The translations under genes and the position numbers were made by a program. A stretch of 64,000 nucleotides of DNA from Branchiostoma floridae (taxonomy: Eukaryota > Chordata > Leptocardii > Amphioxiformes > Branchiostomatidae). Below the pieces are notes generated by a model. That model was not told where the DNA came from and searched no databases. It saw only the letters and a list, made by a program, of their open reading frames with translations. Shown here piece by piece: positions 24,790 through 36,200 of the stretch (the first letter of the stretch is position 1; each line of letters starts with the position of its first letter). The stretch spans positions 12,158,098 to 12,222,097 of the forward strand of contig NC_049993.1 of assembly GCF_000003815.2 (NCBI RefSeq). The letters are read 5' to 3'.

Positions 24790-25354
24790 ACCGTGGCCGA
24801 TATCAACAATGTCCAACACACTTACTTTTCTGCTCAAGACACTTACTCTTCTGCTCAACACACTTACTTTTCTGCTCAAGACACTTACTTTTCTGCTCAA
24901 CACACTTACTTTTCTGCTCAACACACTTACTTTTCTGCTCAACACACTTACTTTTTTCTGCGTGAGTCACTTACTTTTTTCTGCGCGAGCCACTTACTCT
25001 TCTGCGCGAGCCACTTACTCTTCTGCGCTGCACTTACTCTTCTGCGCTGCACTTACTTACTTTTCCTGTGGTGCGCACCCCTCCCTTTATCAATGGATGG
25101 TCCCTGAATCAGGCCAAAGGTCACAAAGACCGCATAAAATGTAGTATTGACCGCATGTCAATCCTAAATTATCCTCCTTCGGATGACCCTATGAAATGAC
25201 CCTTACCCTAGCGCGTTTTTGTGGATTCAATTTAATTCTTTTTGGTCTTTAGTATAGCATTTTGACAATGCAGATCGATAACGACAAGTCTCGATTTGAT
25301 CATCACAACATCGCGTTTTGTTGCCATCACAACGTATTGTCAACTTTGAAAACA
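24790..25354 (+). repeat. Large inverted repeat, left arm
   Basis: 565 bp that reappear in reverse complement at 25834-26406. The outer part is a tandem array of a 21-bp unit ('cacttacttttctgctcaac' plus one base), six full copies here, decaying into units with 'ctgcgcgagccacttac'. The inner part is unique sequence. Because 21 is a multiple of three, all six frames are open through the array. Confidence 0.9.
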
Positions 25355-25508
25355 TTCACTTGAATGGTGGGTGGGCGTCTCTGACTTAGTCAATTTATTT
25401 GTAACTTAGTACACCCCTACCCCTTTGGAGACCCTACTATGTGGATTTGGTCACAAGAACTACCCACTTCTGATTAACAATTACATCCTGGGAGTGTTCT
25501 GACTATGT

Positions 25509-25608
25509 NNNNNNNNNNNNNNNNNNNNNNNNNNNNNNNNNNNNNNNNNNNNNNNNNNNNNNNNNNNNNNNNNNNNNNNNNNNNNNNNNNNNNNNNNNNN
25601 NNNNNNNN
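25509..25608. other. Assembly gap (100 N) between the inverted arms
   Basis: Exactly 100 N inside the 479-bp spacer of the foldback. The true loop length and content are unknown, and the gap may have been left because the palindrome stopped assembly. Confidence 0.99.
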
Positions 25609-25833
25609 TCCAAAGTTAGTACGGATCCGGGTAGTAAAATTCAGTGCTCCCACCAAAACATTACGTGCGGCAACTTGGCTATTTATTACTAAACAGACGC
25701 CGAATTCTGGACAGAGGAGCTACCAAGGCCTACCTGCCTTCTTACTCCTATCTACAGAGGAGTTAAGAGCCTCTGCCTGGTTTAGGTAAACCCTGGTAAA
25801 TAAAAGTTTAAAGCTGCGCGCCAGAAACGCATT

Positions 25834-26406
25834 TGTTTTCAAAGTTGACAATACGTTGTGATGGCAACAAAACGCGATGTTGTGATGATCAAATCGAGAC
25901 TTGTCGTTATCGATCTGCATTGTCAAAATGCTATACTAAAGACCAAAAAGAATTAAATTGAATCCACAAAAACGCGCTAGGGTAAGGGTCATCCGAAGGA
26001 GGATAATTTAGGATTGACATGCGGTCAATACTACATTTTATGCGGTCTTTGTGACCTTTGGCCTGATTCAGGGACCATCCATTGATAAAGGGAGGGGTGC
26101 GCACCACAGGAAAAGTAAGTAAGTGCAGCGCAGAAGAGTAAGTGCAGCGCAGAAGAGTAAGTGGCTCGCGCAGAAGAGTAAGTGGCTCGCGCAGAAAAAA
26201 GTAAGTGTCTCACGCAGAAAAAAGTAAGTGCGTTGAGCAGAAAAGTAAGTGTGTTGAGCAGAAAAGTAAGTGTGTTGAGCAGAAAAGTAAGTGTGTTGAG
26301 CAGAAAAGTAAGTGTGTTGAGCAGAAAAGTAAGTGTCTTGAGCAGAAAAGTAAGTGTCTTGAGCAGAAAAGTAAGTGTGTTGCACATTGTTGATATCGGC
26401 CACGGT
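25834..26406 (-). repeat. Large inverted repeat, right arm
   Basis: 573 bp, the reverse complement of 24790-25354 with two clear length differences: one extra 21-bp unit (seven instead of six) and absence of 13 bp (present in the left arm near 25188, between two copies of 'tgaccct'). These account exactly for the 8-bp size difference. Confidence 0.9.
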
Positions 26407-27647
26407 ACTATTCACACTGCATGCAGAGAGAAGTTGCGTCTCTTGAAGAAACTATATCACTGTAAGAATCTGTCATATTCTATAGTCTCACTCAACAGTG
26501 TTTAATATCATACGGATGCATTTTTTTCTTATTGCAGTTGGTAATAACTCTATATAAGAATTGCACAAGTTTGCACAGTTTCACAGTAACCCATGCTACA
26601 GTTATACGTACACTAGAGGGAAAACAGAGAATTCTTGAATACTAGTAATCTGAAGCGGTTTCTTGGATTCCTCATGTATCATTTTGTGAAATACCAGACT
26701 TGGTTCGGGTATAGTTTATAGTATCATATGTACAGGATTAAGATGAAAATAGTTCAATCTTGTTTTTCCATATCACATCTATAGATAGAGTACTCGAATA
26801 CATCTACTAACACAATTTGATATATGCATACTATAACAACACATGAGAATAGATAAAGTAAACATTATGATTTGTAAAGATAGGTACTAGTACATGGTAT
26901 GACATTTATCATACACGCTATTCTACACAACATTGATCATCACATTACAAACATATTTACAGGTATACATCGTTTACGATGGAGCTGTACAAACTATGAT
27001 AATGCGTCTTAGTAAATGACATCTACAACGTTTGGCAAGCTTATTTATCTTTTTATGTCTTTTTGTCTATTTTTAATGCATTTCTATGTGGCATGAAATT
27101 TCACAATGCCTGCACTGTATTTGGTACAACTTACATTACTGATTTCTGTGATTGTGTCGATTTTATACTTGGCATATCATATTTTCACAAATTTTTGACG
27201 CTATGGGGTCTACAGCAGATAAATATTGCCCAGGTGCTGGTGTTATATACAAACTCGTAATATATAATATGTAACAATTACTTCTTCAATATGGCACATG
27301 ATATATATTGTCCACCCTGTTTCAATGTTGAAAATGGAATAGCACACAGAATGTACATGTATTTGTATCCATAAGTATCCCTATAGTCCTACCTCTACAT
27401 TCGGTACATATTAGCAGTCATGGGATCCGATACTTCAGCATATTTCTGAGTCTTGTGTATTCATATTACAAGTAAAAATATTTCCCGATTAGATGTACAT
27501 TTTGCATTTTACCCAAAATAATTGGAATGTGTAAAACATAAAATATCACTACCATTTATATAGTAGTATACTATCATAGCTTGGTTTCATTCTGTGTCTT
27601 TGGCTGCCATTTATTTGGAAGAAGGATGAATGTTGTGATTACACTGT

Positions 27648-30285
27648 TTAGATGTCTATCTGGAAGTTAACCGCGCCGTTCCGTACCTCCCCCCTGTACG
27701 GACTGGCAGGATGGTTCTTCCCAGGCAGACTGATCATCTCCCAGCTGTGCGAGAACTCCCGGTACCCCGGATGTGGGTAGTACGTGCCCTTTTCATACGG
27801 CTTGGACTCTATCGGGGGGAGGACTGCCTGGTGCCCTGAAATGTGTACAGGAAAGAATCATGTTACCCATCGGGCAAGTACTTGGTCACAGTAGAATGGC
27901 AGGAGGTGTCTGTACTTTGCATATGGTGTATTGTGATATAGCTTGCTATTTCCAATGTATTGTACTGTCAAGTAAACCCCCACAAACGTTAACAAAACCA
28001 ATTAAACTGACAAAATGTGAACGCGTCAAGCGGATGGATATGGACTAGAAGTACTTTTTAAAGCGAACGAGAGAGTGCGGCTTTATTATCTAACGAAAAA
28101 AGAACGGCAAAAGAACATGCCAGAAATATGAATATACGACCACAAACAAACCATTACTCATCCGCTGTAATGATAAATACAAGCAAGGACATTATATAAC
28201 GTCCTTGATACAAGCGCTTATTTTTAGTGCTAACGCCACCCTCGAACCAAGGACGCTCGAACAAGTACATCCCCGGCCCGCACACCTCCTCCTTACAACA
28301 CCCGACCTCCCCTGTCCTTGGTGCTGAACTCGCTATCGGGGCAGTAGTGTTCAGGTGTTCAGGGGTTCCGAACAACCCGCAGTGTCAGTGTCATTTTGAA
28401 CAAACACGCATGACGACTGTGTATCAACCATGGAAACATATATTCCCACACCTTCCATCCATGCAGAAATATAACCTTAAATTCACTGTATGCCCCTCGT
28501 CGCCACCAAAAGCCACAAAATACCCACAAAGACGTGTTCTGTTATTGTACGTACTCGCACTTGAATATGAATCTAGTTCCACTGGGTAACTAGTCTCTCG
28601 GCGGCGATACACTCTTCTTAATTTGTACTCGGCTGGGAGTGGGACATGAAGGCAAGAAATAGTGAGTTAGAATACAGGACAGGAACAAGAGAAGCTGATT
28701 CAACATGGATGCAAAGACATAGATACATGTATGTGCAGTACAGTAACAAGACAGAATGAATGGATTCAACCTTGGTCAAGATACATTGTTCCTACTTTTA
28801 AATGTTAATTCATAAACGTACCAGCTTGTATTTTCCCATTTGTCTACGTATGCATTTTCTATTTGCTTACATATGAACTCAAGTCTATTATTATGATGAA
28901 ATTATGATGATATTCACAAAATGCTTCGAAATGATAATGATGAACAGCGCAAGTTAAGAACGTACAGGCCTGCTAGATTCAGGCCAAATGAGTTTTAAAA
29001 TAAATTTTCAACACTGAAACTCCCAACTATAAGTATGAATAGTGAATGTGAAGTATTAAAGAAGGCAGGAAAGAATGACAACGGTTTGATACAGCGGACA
29101 GTTATCATTAGTTGGGTTATGCAACAGACAGATATACCTTTCTTCCCACGTTTCTGTTTTGTGCCTTCAACTTCCTCAATGGTTTCTTCTTTACAGATAC
29201 AGAAGTGGCAGCAGAGGAGAAGAGGAAGTGTGAAGGTGAGAAGAGTGCATTGGAAGAGAGTGCAAGAAAAGTGCAAAACGGTAGCACACCCAACAGTACG
29301 CATGTACTCGTAGTTCATTTAACCCGAACAAACATCCCAGTGAAAATTTGGCTCAGTAAGAAGACCAGATTCCAAACTATTGCTTGCTCAGAATCACCGT
29401 AATACCCCCCCTCACACTAGGCCAAAATCGATCGGACGATGAGTCTGCGAGCTCTAAAGTACGAGGAGGCATGACCCTGACGGGAAGGGGGGAACTCTGC
29501 CATTTCTTCGTCGGCAGCAGGGTCATGCCTTCTCGTAATTTAGAGCTCGCAGATTCGTCGTCCGATCGATTTTCGCCTAATGTGAGGGGGTATAAGGAAG
29601 GTGGTACACTATCACCAAAACGTCGGTGGGAATAAAACAACAGTTGTGTAAAATAGTGTCTTAATTCAGTGACGTGATAAATATGATAAAACTATACACG
29701 GATACATGACGTCATAAACGACTATCATACAAATCTTGTCAGTGGGCTATCAACACATAGGGTTTGGACTACAAAATGAGTTACTTACCGGGGATGGTTA
29801 CGTCCATATTTCTGCGTTTGATGCCGTTTGTCATGGCCAGTGGAACCTTATGGTTGTCTAACGTGTTGTTCAGCCGTGTGGAGTTAGTACTGCCGGAGGA
29901 GTCCGTCTTCAGCGTGTTCTGTAACAGAGAAATGAAACGAAATATTGAACTCTTGATACTAAAACAGTATGAAGAACTTTTGGTCTTTGTCCAGGAAATA
30001 GCATTCCACCACTTCTATGTCACACGTTCTAATAGCAAAACGTGACGTCACAGAAGTGGCGGATTGCTTATTCCTTGACAAAGACCGGACTTGGACAGTC
30101 CAATATTTGTGTTCGAAATTACATCTCGACTTAGCATGAGAATGGGGGGCTGTTACCTGATGTAGCCGGTGGGACTGCCCGCTGTGATGTACGAATGTTC
30201 CCGAGCCTCTCTCTAAGTACTTCTGTCGGAGGAACTCAGGACAACACGAACACTGGGCGAAACATCGGATCAGCTCGCCCTGGAC
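27648..30285 (-). CDS. aGPCR cytoplasmic tail exons
   Basis: Exons 30285-30157, 29918-29789 and 27835-27648 encode residues 1173-1320. The tail begins VQGELIRC directly after the TM7 exon, has a Cys cluster (CFAQCSCC) that could be palmitoylated, and ends NFQIDI before TAA (27648-27650). The last three residues fit a class II PDZ ligand (hydrophobic-x-hydrophobic); latrophilins are known to bind PDZ proteins, so this is a reasonable inference. A TTTATT at 27610-27615 gives AATAAA on the gene strand only about 33 bp after the stop, a possible poly(A) signal. Confidence 0.8.
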
Positions 30286-33200
30286 CTGGAAAGGCACGCT
30301 ATCATTCAATATCTCAAGAAGATCACCTTCCAAGATTAATAGCCAATTCAGAAAGTATAACATAATTCCGCTGTAACTATCCTATAAAGTTGCCTTTGAA
30401 AGACTCAGTATGGGTGGGGAACACGGAATAAGCCATTGGTTGCAAGACATTTCAGAAAATGTTTGACATCGTGTTTACGTTTGCTAAGTGATATTTTCTG
30501 TACTTACCTTTTCGTTTAGTAGACAGTGAAATATAAAGATAAACAGGCCCTGCAACAACAAATCAATAACGTTAATAAGACAACCATATGCAATTGCATA
30601 TAGCTGATAAGAAAAGTAGAGATTTAGAAAAATACGCTCAAAAACTCAACAAGCTGAAAACGTCATACCTTATATAGAATTGTAGTTTTGTCACATTATT
30701 ATAATTATTACAACTAATAATATTTACAACAGTTACTACTTATAAAACGTTACTGTAAACGTTTTGTGAAATTCAGATTATCAGTTTGTCTACACAACGA
30801 TGCATTATATTCTTTTATCAAGGATGGTGTTTGTGGATATCTTACCTGTAATGAGTTAGTAATGGCGAAGACGTAGGCGAACACTATGGTCCCCCTGTCC
30901 AGGTACAGTACCCCAAACACCCATGTCACACCCAGCAGACACAGTAATGTCAGGGAACCCCGGATCCAAGACCTGCAAATACCGAGTTATGTTAATTACG
31001 GAGCATATGCATAAATTGTATCAAATACCGAGTGACGTTAATTATTCCATTACTTTCTAATGAGATACAACAAGAATATAGAAACAGGCATGCTAGTTAA
31101 CACATGATTATATTACAAGTACTGTAGATTCAATAATTGCAATGTATACCAAAATTACATCCTATAATTGAGAGGTTCCCGCTCACACAATTAACGTTAC
31201 CTCTCACATATTAACGTTGAATCTCACTTGTTATACTTTTTTCTTAACACTGTAAAAGAAAAAAGGATAACAAGTGAGATGAATACGCCAATAAATGTCA
31301 AAGGATTACATGTTGTTATGAGAGTAAAAATAGGGCGGCTGAAATCATATATTTTCTTAAATATGACTTCATAATGACATGATAACACTACAATTAGTAT
31401 AGTGGGCACTTGCATAATGTCTAGAACTTACTTGAACTTTGTTCCGGTTTTAAAATGCTTCATTTTCTTGCCAGACTTGTGACTGTACACGACTCTCAGT
31501 GCTATGATCAGGAACCCGAAATTTATCTGAAAGGGGGAAATGTTTAAAAGGTGCGTCAAACATTCAGAATTTAGGAATTGAGCTTTGTCATTAAGTAAAC
31601 CATGTAAGTACAACATGTATGATATAGAATGAATAAAAAACGTCAGCAACTTAGCATTTAAACAGTCACCGCACGGTATAGAAGAACATAGGTGATAAAC
31701 ATGGTTTTCAATCGTCGACTTACCAATACGATTAAGAGCGCAGGCCCAACGAAGCTCCATATAAAGAACATTTGGGCATTTAACCAGCAGCTGCAAAAAA
31801 ATAAAACACGAAACATGAATAACGGATAATGCAAGAACACATAAATTTCATTTACATGTACTATCAATTTTTTAAAAAGAACCGCTGTGATTTTAAAGGT
31901 ACATAATAGGTACAATAATGTGAAATGAAAAAGTCCTATTTTTACTTGGACCTATACAGCGTTCATGGCGACCTCGACGATACAAAAAAATGTAAGTATA
32001 CTTTATAATGCGTTTTTCATCAACTAAAATAATATGATTATGCTAATGGGCTGTACAAAAAAAAAATAAAAAGATCAGTACTATCTGTCTGTGACGTATC
32101 CGTTCAAATCGTCCGAGTAGTTCACAGCAACCGATACTCCAACCAGCAGTGCTGGAACTCCTGCGCAATAAAAAACACGTCAGTAGTTAGGTCAGTAGTT
32201 ACTAGCAGATATGCAAATATTTGTTGTGGCAGGTCGTTCCATAAAATGTAACAAACAAGCTTGTGTGTTACGCCAAAGGGTGGTCATACTGGTTATACAG
32301 GTACAGGTACGGACACGCCAATATGTCAACAACTGTTTTTGTGATCTTTTTTTTCAAATCCAAAGACCATGCAAGAAGACCATAAGATATACACAAATGT
32401 GACCATCTTCAAAGATACAATATGCTATGTCGTACCGTATCCGAACAAATAAAAGTAGACCATTCTTGATCTCTGCGTCTTGAAGACTTTGATGAGTAAG
32501 ATGTAGAGTTGGACTCCCTCCAGACACATCCATGTGAAAGAGGCCAGGAAAAGGTAGTGGAGAAGTACAGCGATCACTTCACAGGCAACCTGGCGAAAAG
32601 ATTAGATCGAAAACTTTAAGATAATTCTATATAGGAATAACAATGTTAACGTATAGTACAAGTTTGTTTTTAGTATCAGAATGATTTATTTGAAAAACAT
32701 TAATAAACAGGCTCTCTCACTTAGTGAATGGCATTTTTCTGAATCAGTGTCGTACCCACAATCCTCATGCTTTGTGGTTTAAGGAACCCATTGCATACTG
32801 GGAGATTCAGGGCACTATGGGAAAACAGCATTGTTACCATGACAACATAGGCCTGATCGCACACAGTACGCATGCGTGTTGTCATGGCAATGCTCCTGCT
32901 TCACCCTAGGCTACAGTGTGTACTCCCAATCTCTAAGCATGCAATGATTCCAATTTTACCTTATTCTCTGTTCTGTCGACTCCCGCCAAAAACAGCGCTT
33001 CAGCCAACAGTAAGCAGATGCACAGGTTGGCGTGGATAACAGTCCGCTGACAACGGACACGTCTGGAAAAAGATGGCGGACATGTGTAACAACAAAGGTA
33101 CGGATTGTGCCTTGTGTCGCGCCGTTCGATTGGCAAACTCACGACTTTTGAGTGTAAAAGCGATTCAAAGTTTCTGTCAAAAGTTGTATCAAATTTGAGT

Positions 33201-36200
33201 GTCGTGTTCAAATTACTCGTTGAAACGCAGTTGTAAAGGCAGATTCAGCATCAAGTTGTGTTAGTTTTGTGGCATTTTGTACAGCGCCAATGCGCTCTCC
33301 GCTCATTGAAATATAAGATGGTTTGAAAGGTAAACATTGCAGTGATGCCCTTGTGTATTGCAATAGTAATGGCAACAGACATCATAATAGGCATGGAACC
33401 AATAATGAAAAAAAAAAACGCGTGACCTACAAGTTTCAACCACAACCACAGGACACGTTTGGTGACATTCACAAATTAAAACGCCAAAGTCACCATGCAG
33501 TGGACTATGAGCTAACATTCAAACATTAAAGTGACTAAAACACGACAAGCTACTACTGATATCAGCTCCGACGTCTAACTGTGTCTAAGCCTACATGGCA
33601 ATGGGCGCGGTGCGGACCTACGGGGTGACTGACGGACAACTGTGCGGGGAAAGCAACGGAAAACACTCAGTACGGACGGCTGCTATCGTCACCTTTCTTT
33701 ATCTCCCTCCATGAGATAATGGCGCCCTCTGGCGTGCAATTGGCGGAAGACAAACAGTATAGATAAGCATGTACTTTTTTACGAAATGGCAAAGTATCCC
33801 TCTTGCATGTTGGGAATTGAACCTTAGGGCGGCAGTGTATGTATGACAGCTAGCTACATTGCGCGTCCTATGTGGAGAACACCAACTTCCATGTAGTGTC
33901 TCATCATCTTGTGTTGACAGATATCTGAATGCTACAGCGTGCAGGGCCACCAGCTTTAGTATTGTTATTGGTTTCAAAGGTAAAATCACTCAAACAAACA
34001 CTATAATATGAATGCTCAAGACCATATTCGTCAAGGCTAATCAGATAGAGCCTACCAAGAGTAGGGTTTGTGCGTACATGGTCGTACATCAGCCTAACTT
34101 TCATCTCTGTACCATTGATATCTATCTTCATCATTTAAGTGTGAATATTGAATTAAATGCATGGTAGAATTGGCCATATGTGAAATAGAAGGACTCTTGC
34201 AATATGAAAAAACAAACAGCAAGACTTCCAATTCCATCGACTTATTCAGGCAGAGGTAAGTTCTAATATGCCTCAATCCAGTTACGGCGGACATTTTGGA
34301 TTTCCCGGGGTCGTCCGGGTCATTGCACCAAAACGAGGCTAGTCTGTAACTATCATATTATGCTATAGTATAGGAAGACCATCTTCAGTGGTAGTTTTGT
34401 CCCTCTAACTTTCTATGTGAATACAATCCATGTTTCTCAAAGATGAAACATCTCCGCCCTACCTTGATCCGAGAAAGATGCAGATGGCGAAGACGAGGCA
34501 CACGATGGAGATGATGCAGCCGACCCACGTGATGATGCTCAGGGCGAACCTGTCTGCTTCAGTAAACTGGAAAAAAATTATACAACATTGTCGCCCCTAT
34601 GAAAAAACTGCAAAACGTTATCCTGACAAAAAATGTGTCATAATGAATGTAAGCCCAGTAATCTACAACATTGTAGCTACATCATCAATGTTTCAATAAA
34701 TACCGTTCTCTGGTCAAGGATGTTACCACAAGTAGCAGAAAAGTAAATATTGTATGTCATACTGAGCCTATTTACATACCCCTTGTCCTGAGATGTCCAT
34801 CAGAATAGCAAAGTTGGTGAGATGATCGCACTCACAGATCGTATGAGTGTCATTGCTTTCCTTCGCTTTAATACAACCCTTGCTAGACCAAAAGCCACTG
34901 GAAAGTGAAGAAAAATGTGCGTAATAAACCTCTGTTGATTGGGGAGTAATGTTATCAATTGAAGCTTCTTATGATCATACATAACAAATTGTGATGGTGA
35001 ATCATAGTGTAAAATGAAAAATTTTAAAGTAACGTTGAAGAAATCATACCCATTGGAGAAGTTCCAAAACGAACAAGTCGGATTTCGGACGGATGCGTTT
35101 TGAGCCTGAAAATGACGAAAAACAAAGATTTCAGAAAAGACATTAAAAATTTTGGAAATAATTATCTCAGCCAAGCAGTATTTCTATACTCAGCATCAAT
35201 GTCCTAAAAAAACAACAACACAAATGTCAAGCCCATAGAAAACCCTGATAATTGCAGCTGGCCTTACGTCTGTGTGCTGTAGAACAATTGTCACTTTCTG
35301 GTTGTCACCGAGTTGTCCGGGCGTGCTTCCGTTTCCGAGAGATGCTGAGATGACCCGAGAGTTGACTGTCCTATCGGCGTCTTTGGGCTTCAGATACGTG
35401 CCGAGGGAGTCGTTATACAGAAGGGCTACGACTTGCTGATTGGTCGCTGGAAGAGACACGCTGTCCGTGACGTCATTCCACTCCGAAGACAGTCCACTCG
35501 GGAATCGTCGGGTATCTCCGGTGGCGGGTAGAACTTCCAAGACTGACAACCAGAAAAACATGTTTTAAAACGACTAAATGACCGACACTATGATTTGCAT
35601 TGTTTGTCAGAACTAAATGATATATACATCTAATACACCTTTCCTGACACTTTTTTATACGTGGATCCTTAGTATAGTTTGAGAAATCGCCATACCTAAA
35701 TTGTCTTGGACGGAAGAGAAGGATTCGTCCGGCAATGACTTTGCTACCAGGAACCCAGACCCTTCGGCACTGTTGATGACTCCGGTTGCAACCTGGGACC
35801 TGTTGTCCTATAGATACAACATAGAATAAGGTAAAAGAACAAGAACGAAGACATGCCGGTAACGAAAGTCCAAGCAATATACCGGCATACCTCATGCACA
35901 TGTTTGTGAAGATGCCATCATCGATCATGAGCACAAAACATAATGACATCAAGAAGTGCAGCAATTATGTCATTGAAAGACTGGTTGTATGAACTATGAA
36001 CACATATTTTCTACAGATGATTGGCACTAACCTCTGGAATGTCGTCCCAGGCGCTGCCTATGTCACTCCTCAGCAGCGTACTTCCACAAAGGGTCATCGT
36101 CTTTATTAGAAAAATAACGTGATAGATTAGTTTCAAATTCTGTTGGAAATACAGTATTACTCTTGAGCAGAGATATATCTTTGCAGGTAACAATATTTCC

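Noticed and set aside
24742-26505. Several VLSRKVS / LTFLLNT repeat proteins on both strands
   Set aside because: They come from the 21-bp array in the foldback arms; there are no start, splice or coding signals.
28154-28375. Alternative cytoplasmic-tail exon ([16 protein letters not shown]...)
   Set aside because: Minus-strand and plausible-looking, between the last two receptor exons, but there is no AG acceptor between the upstream in-frame stop and the open segment.
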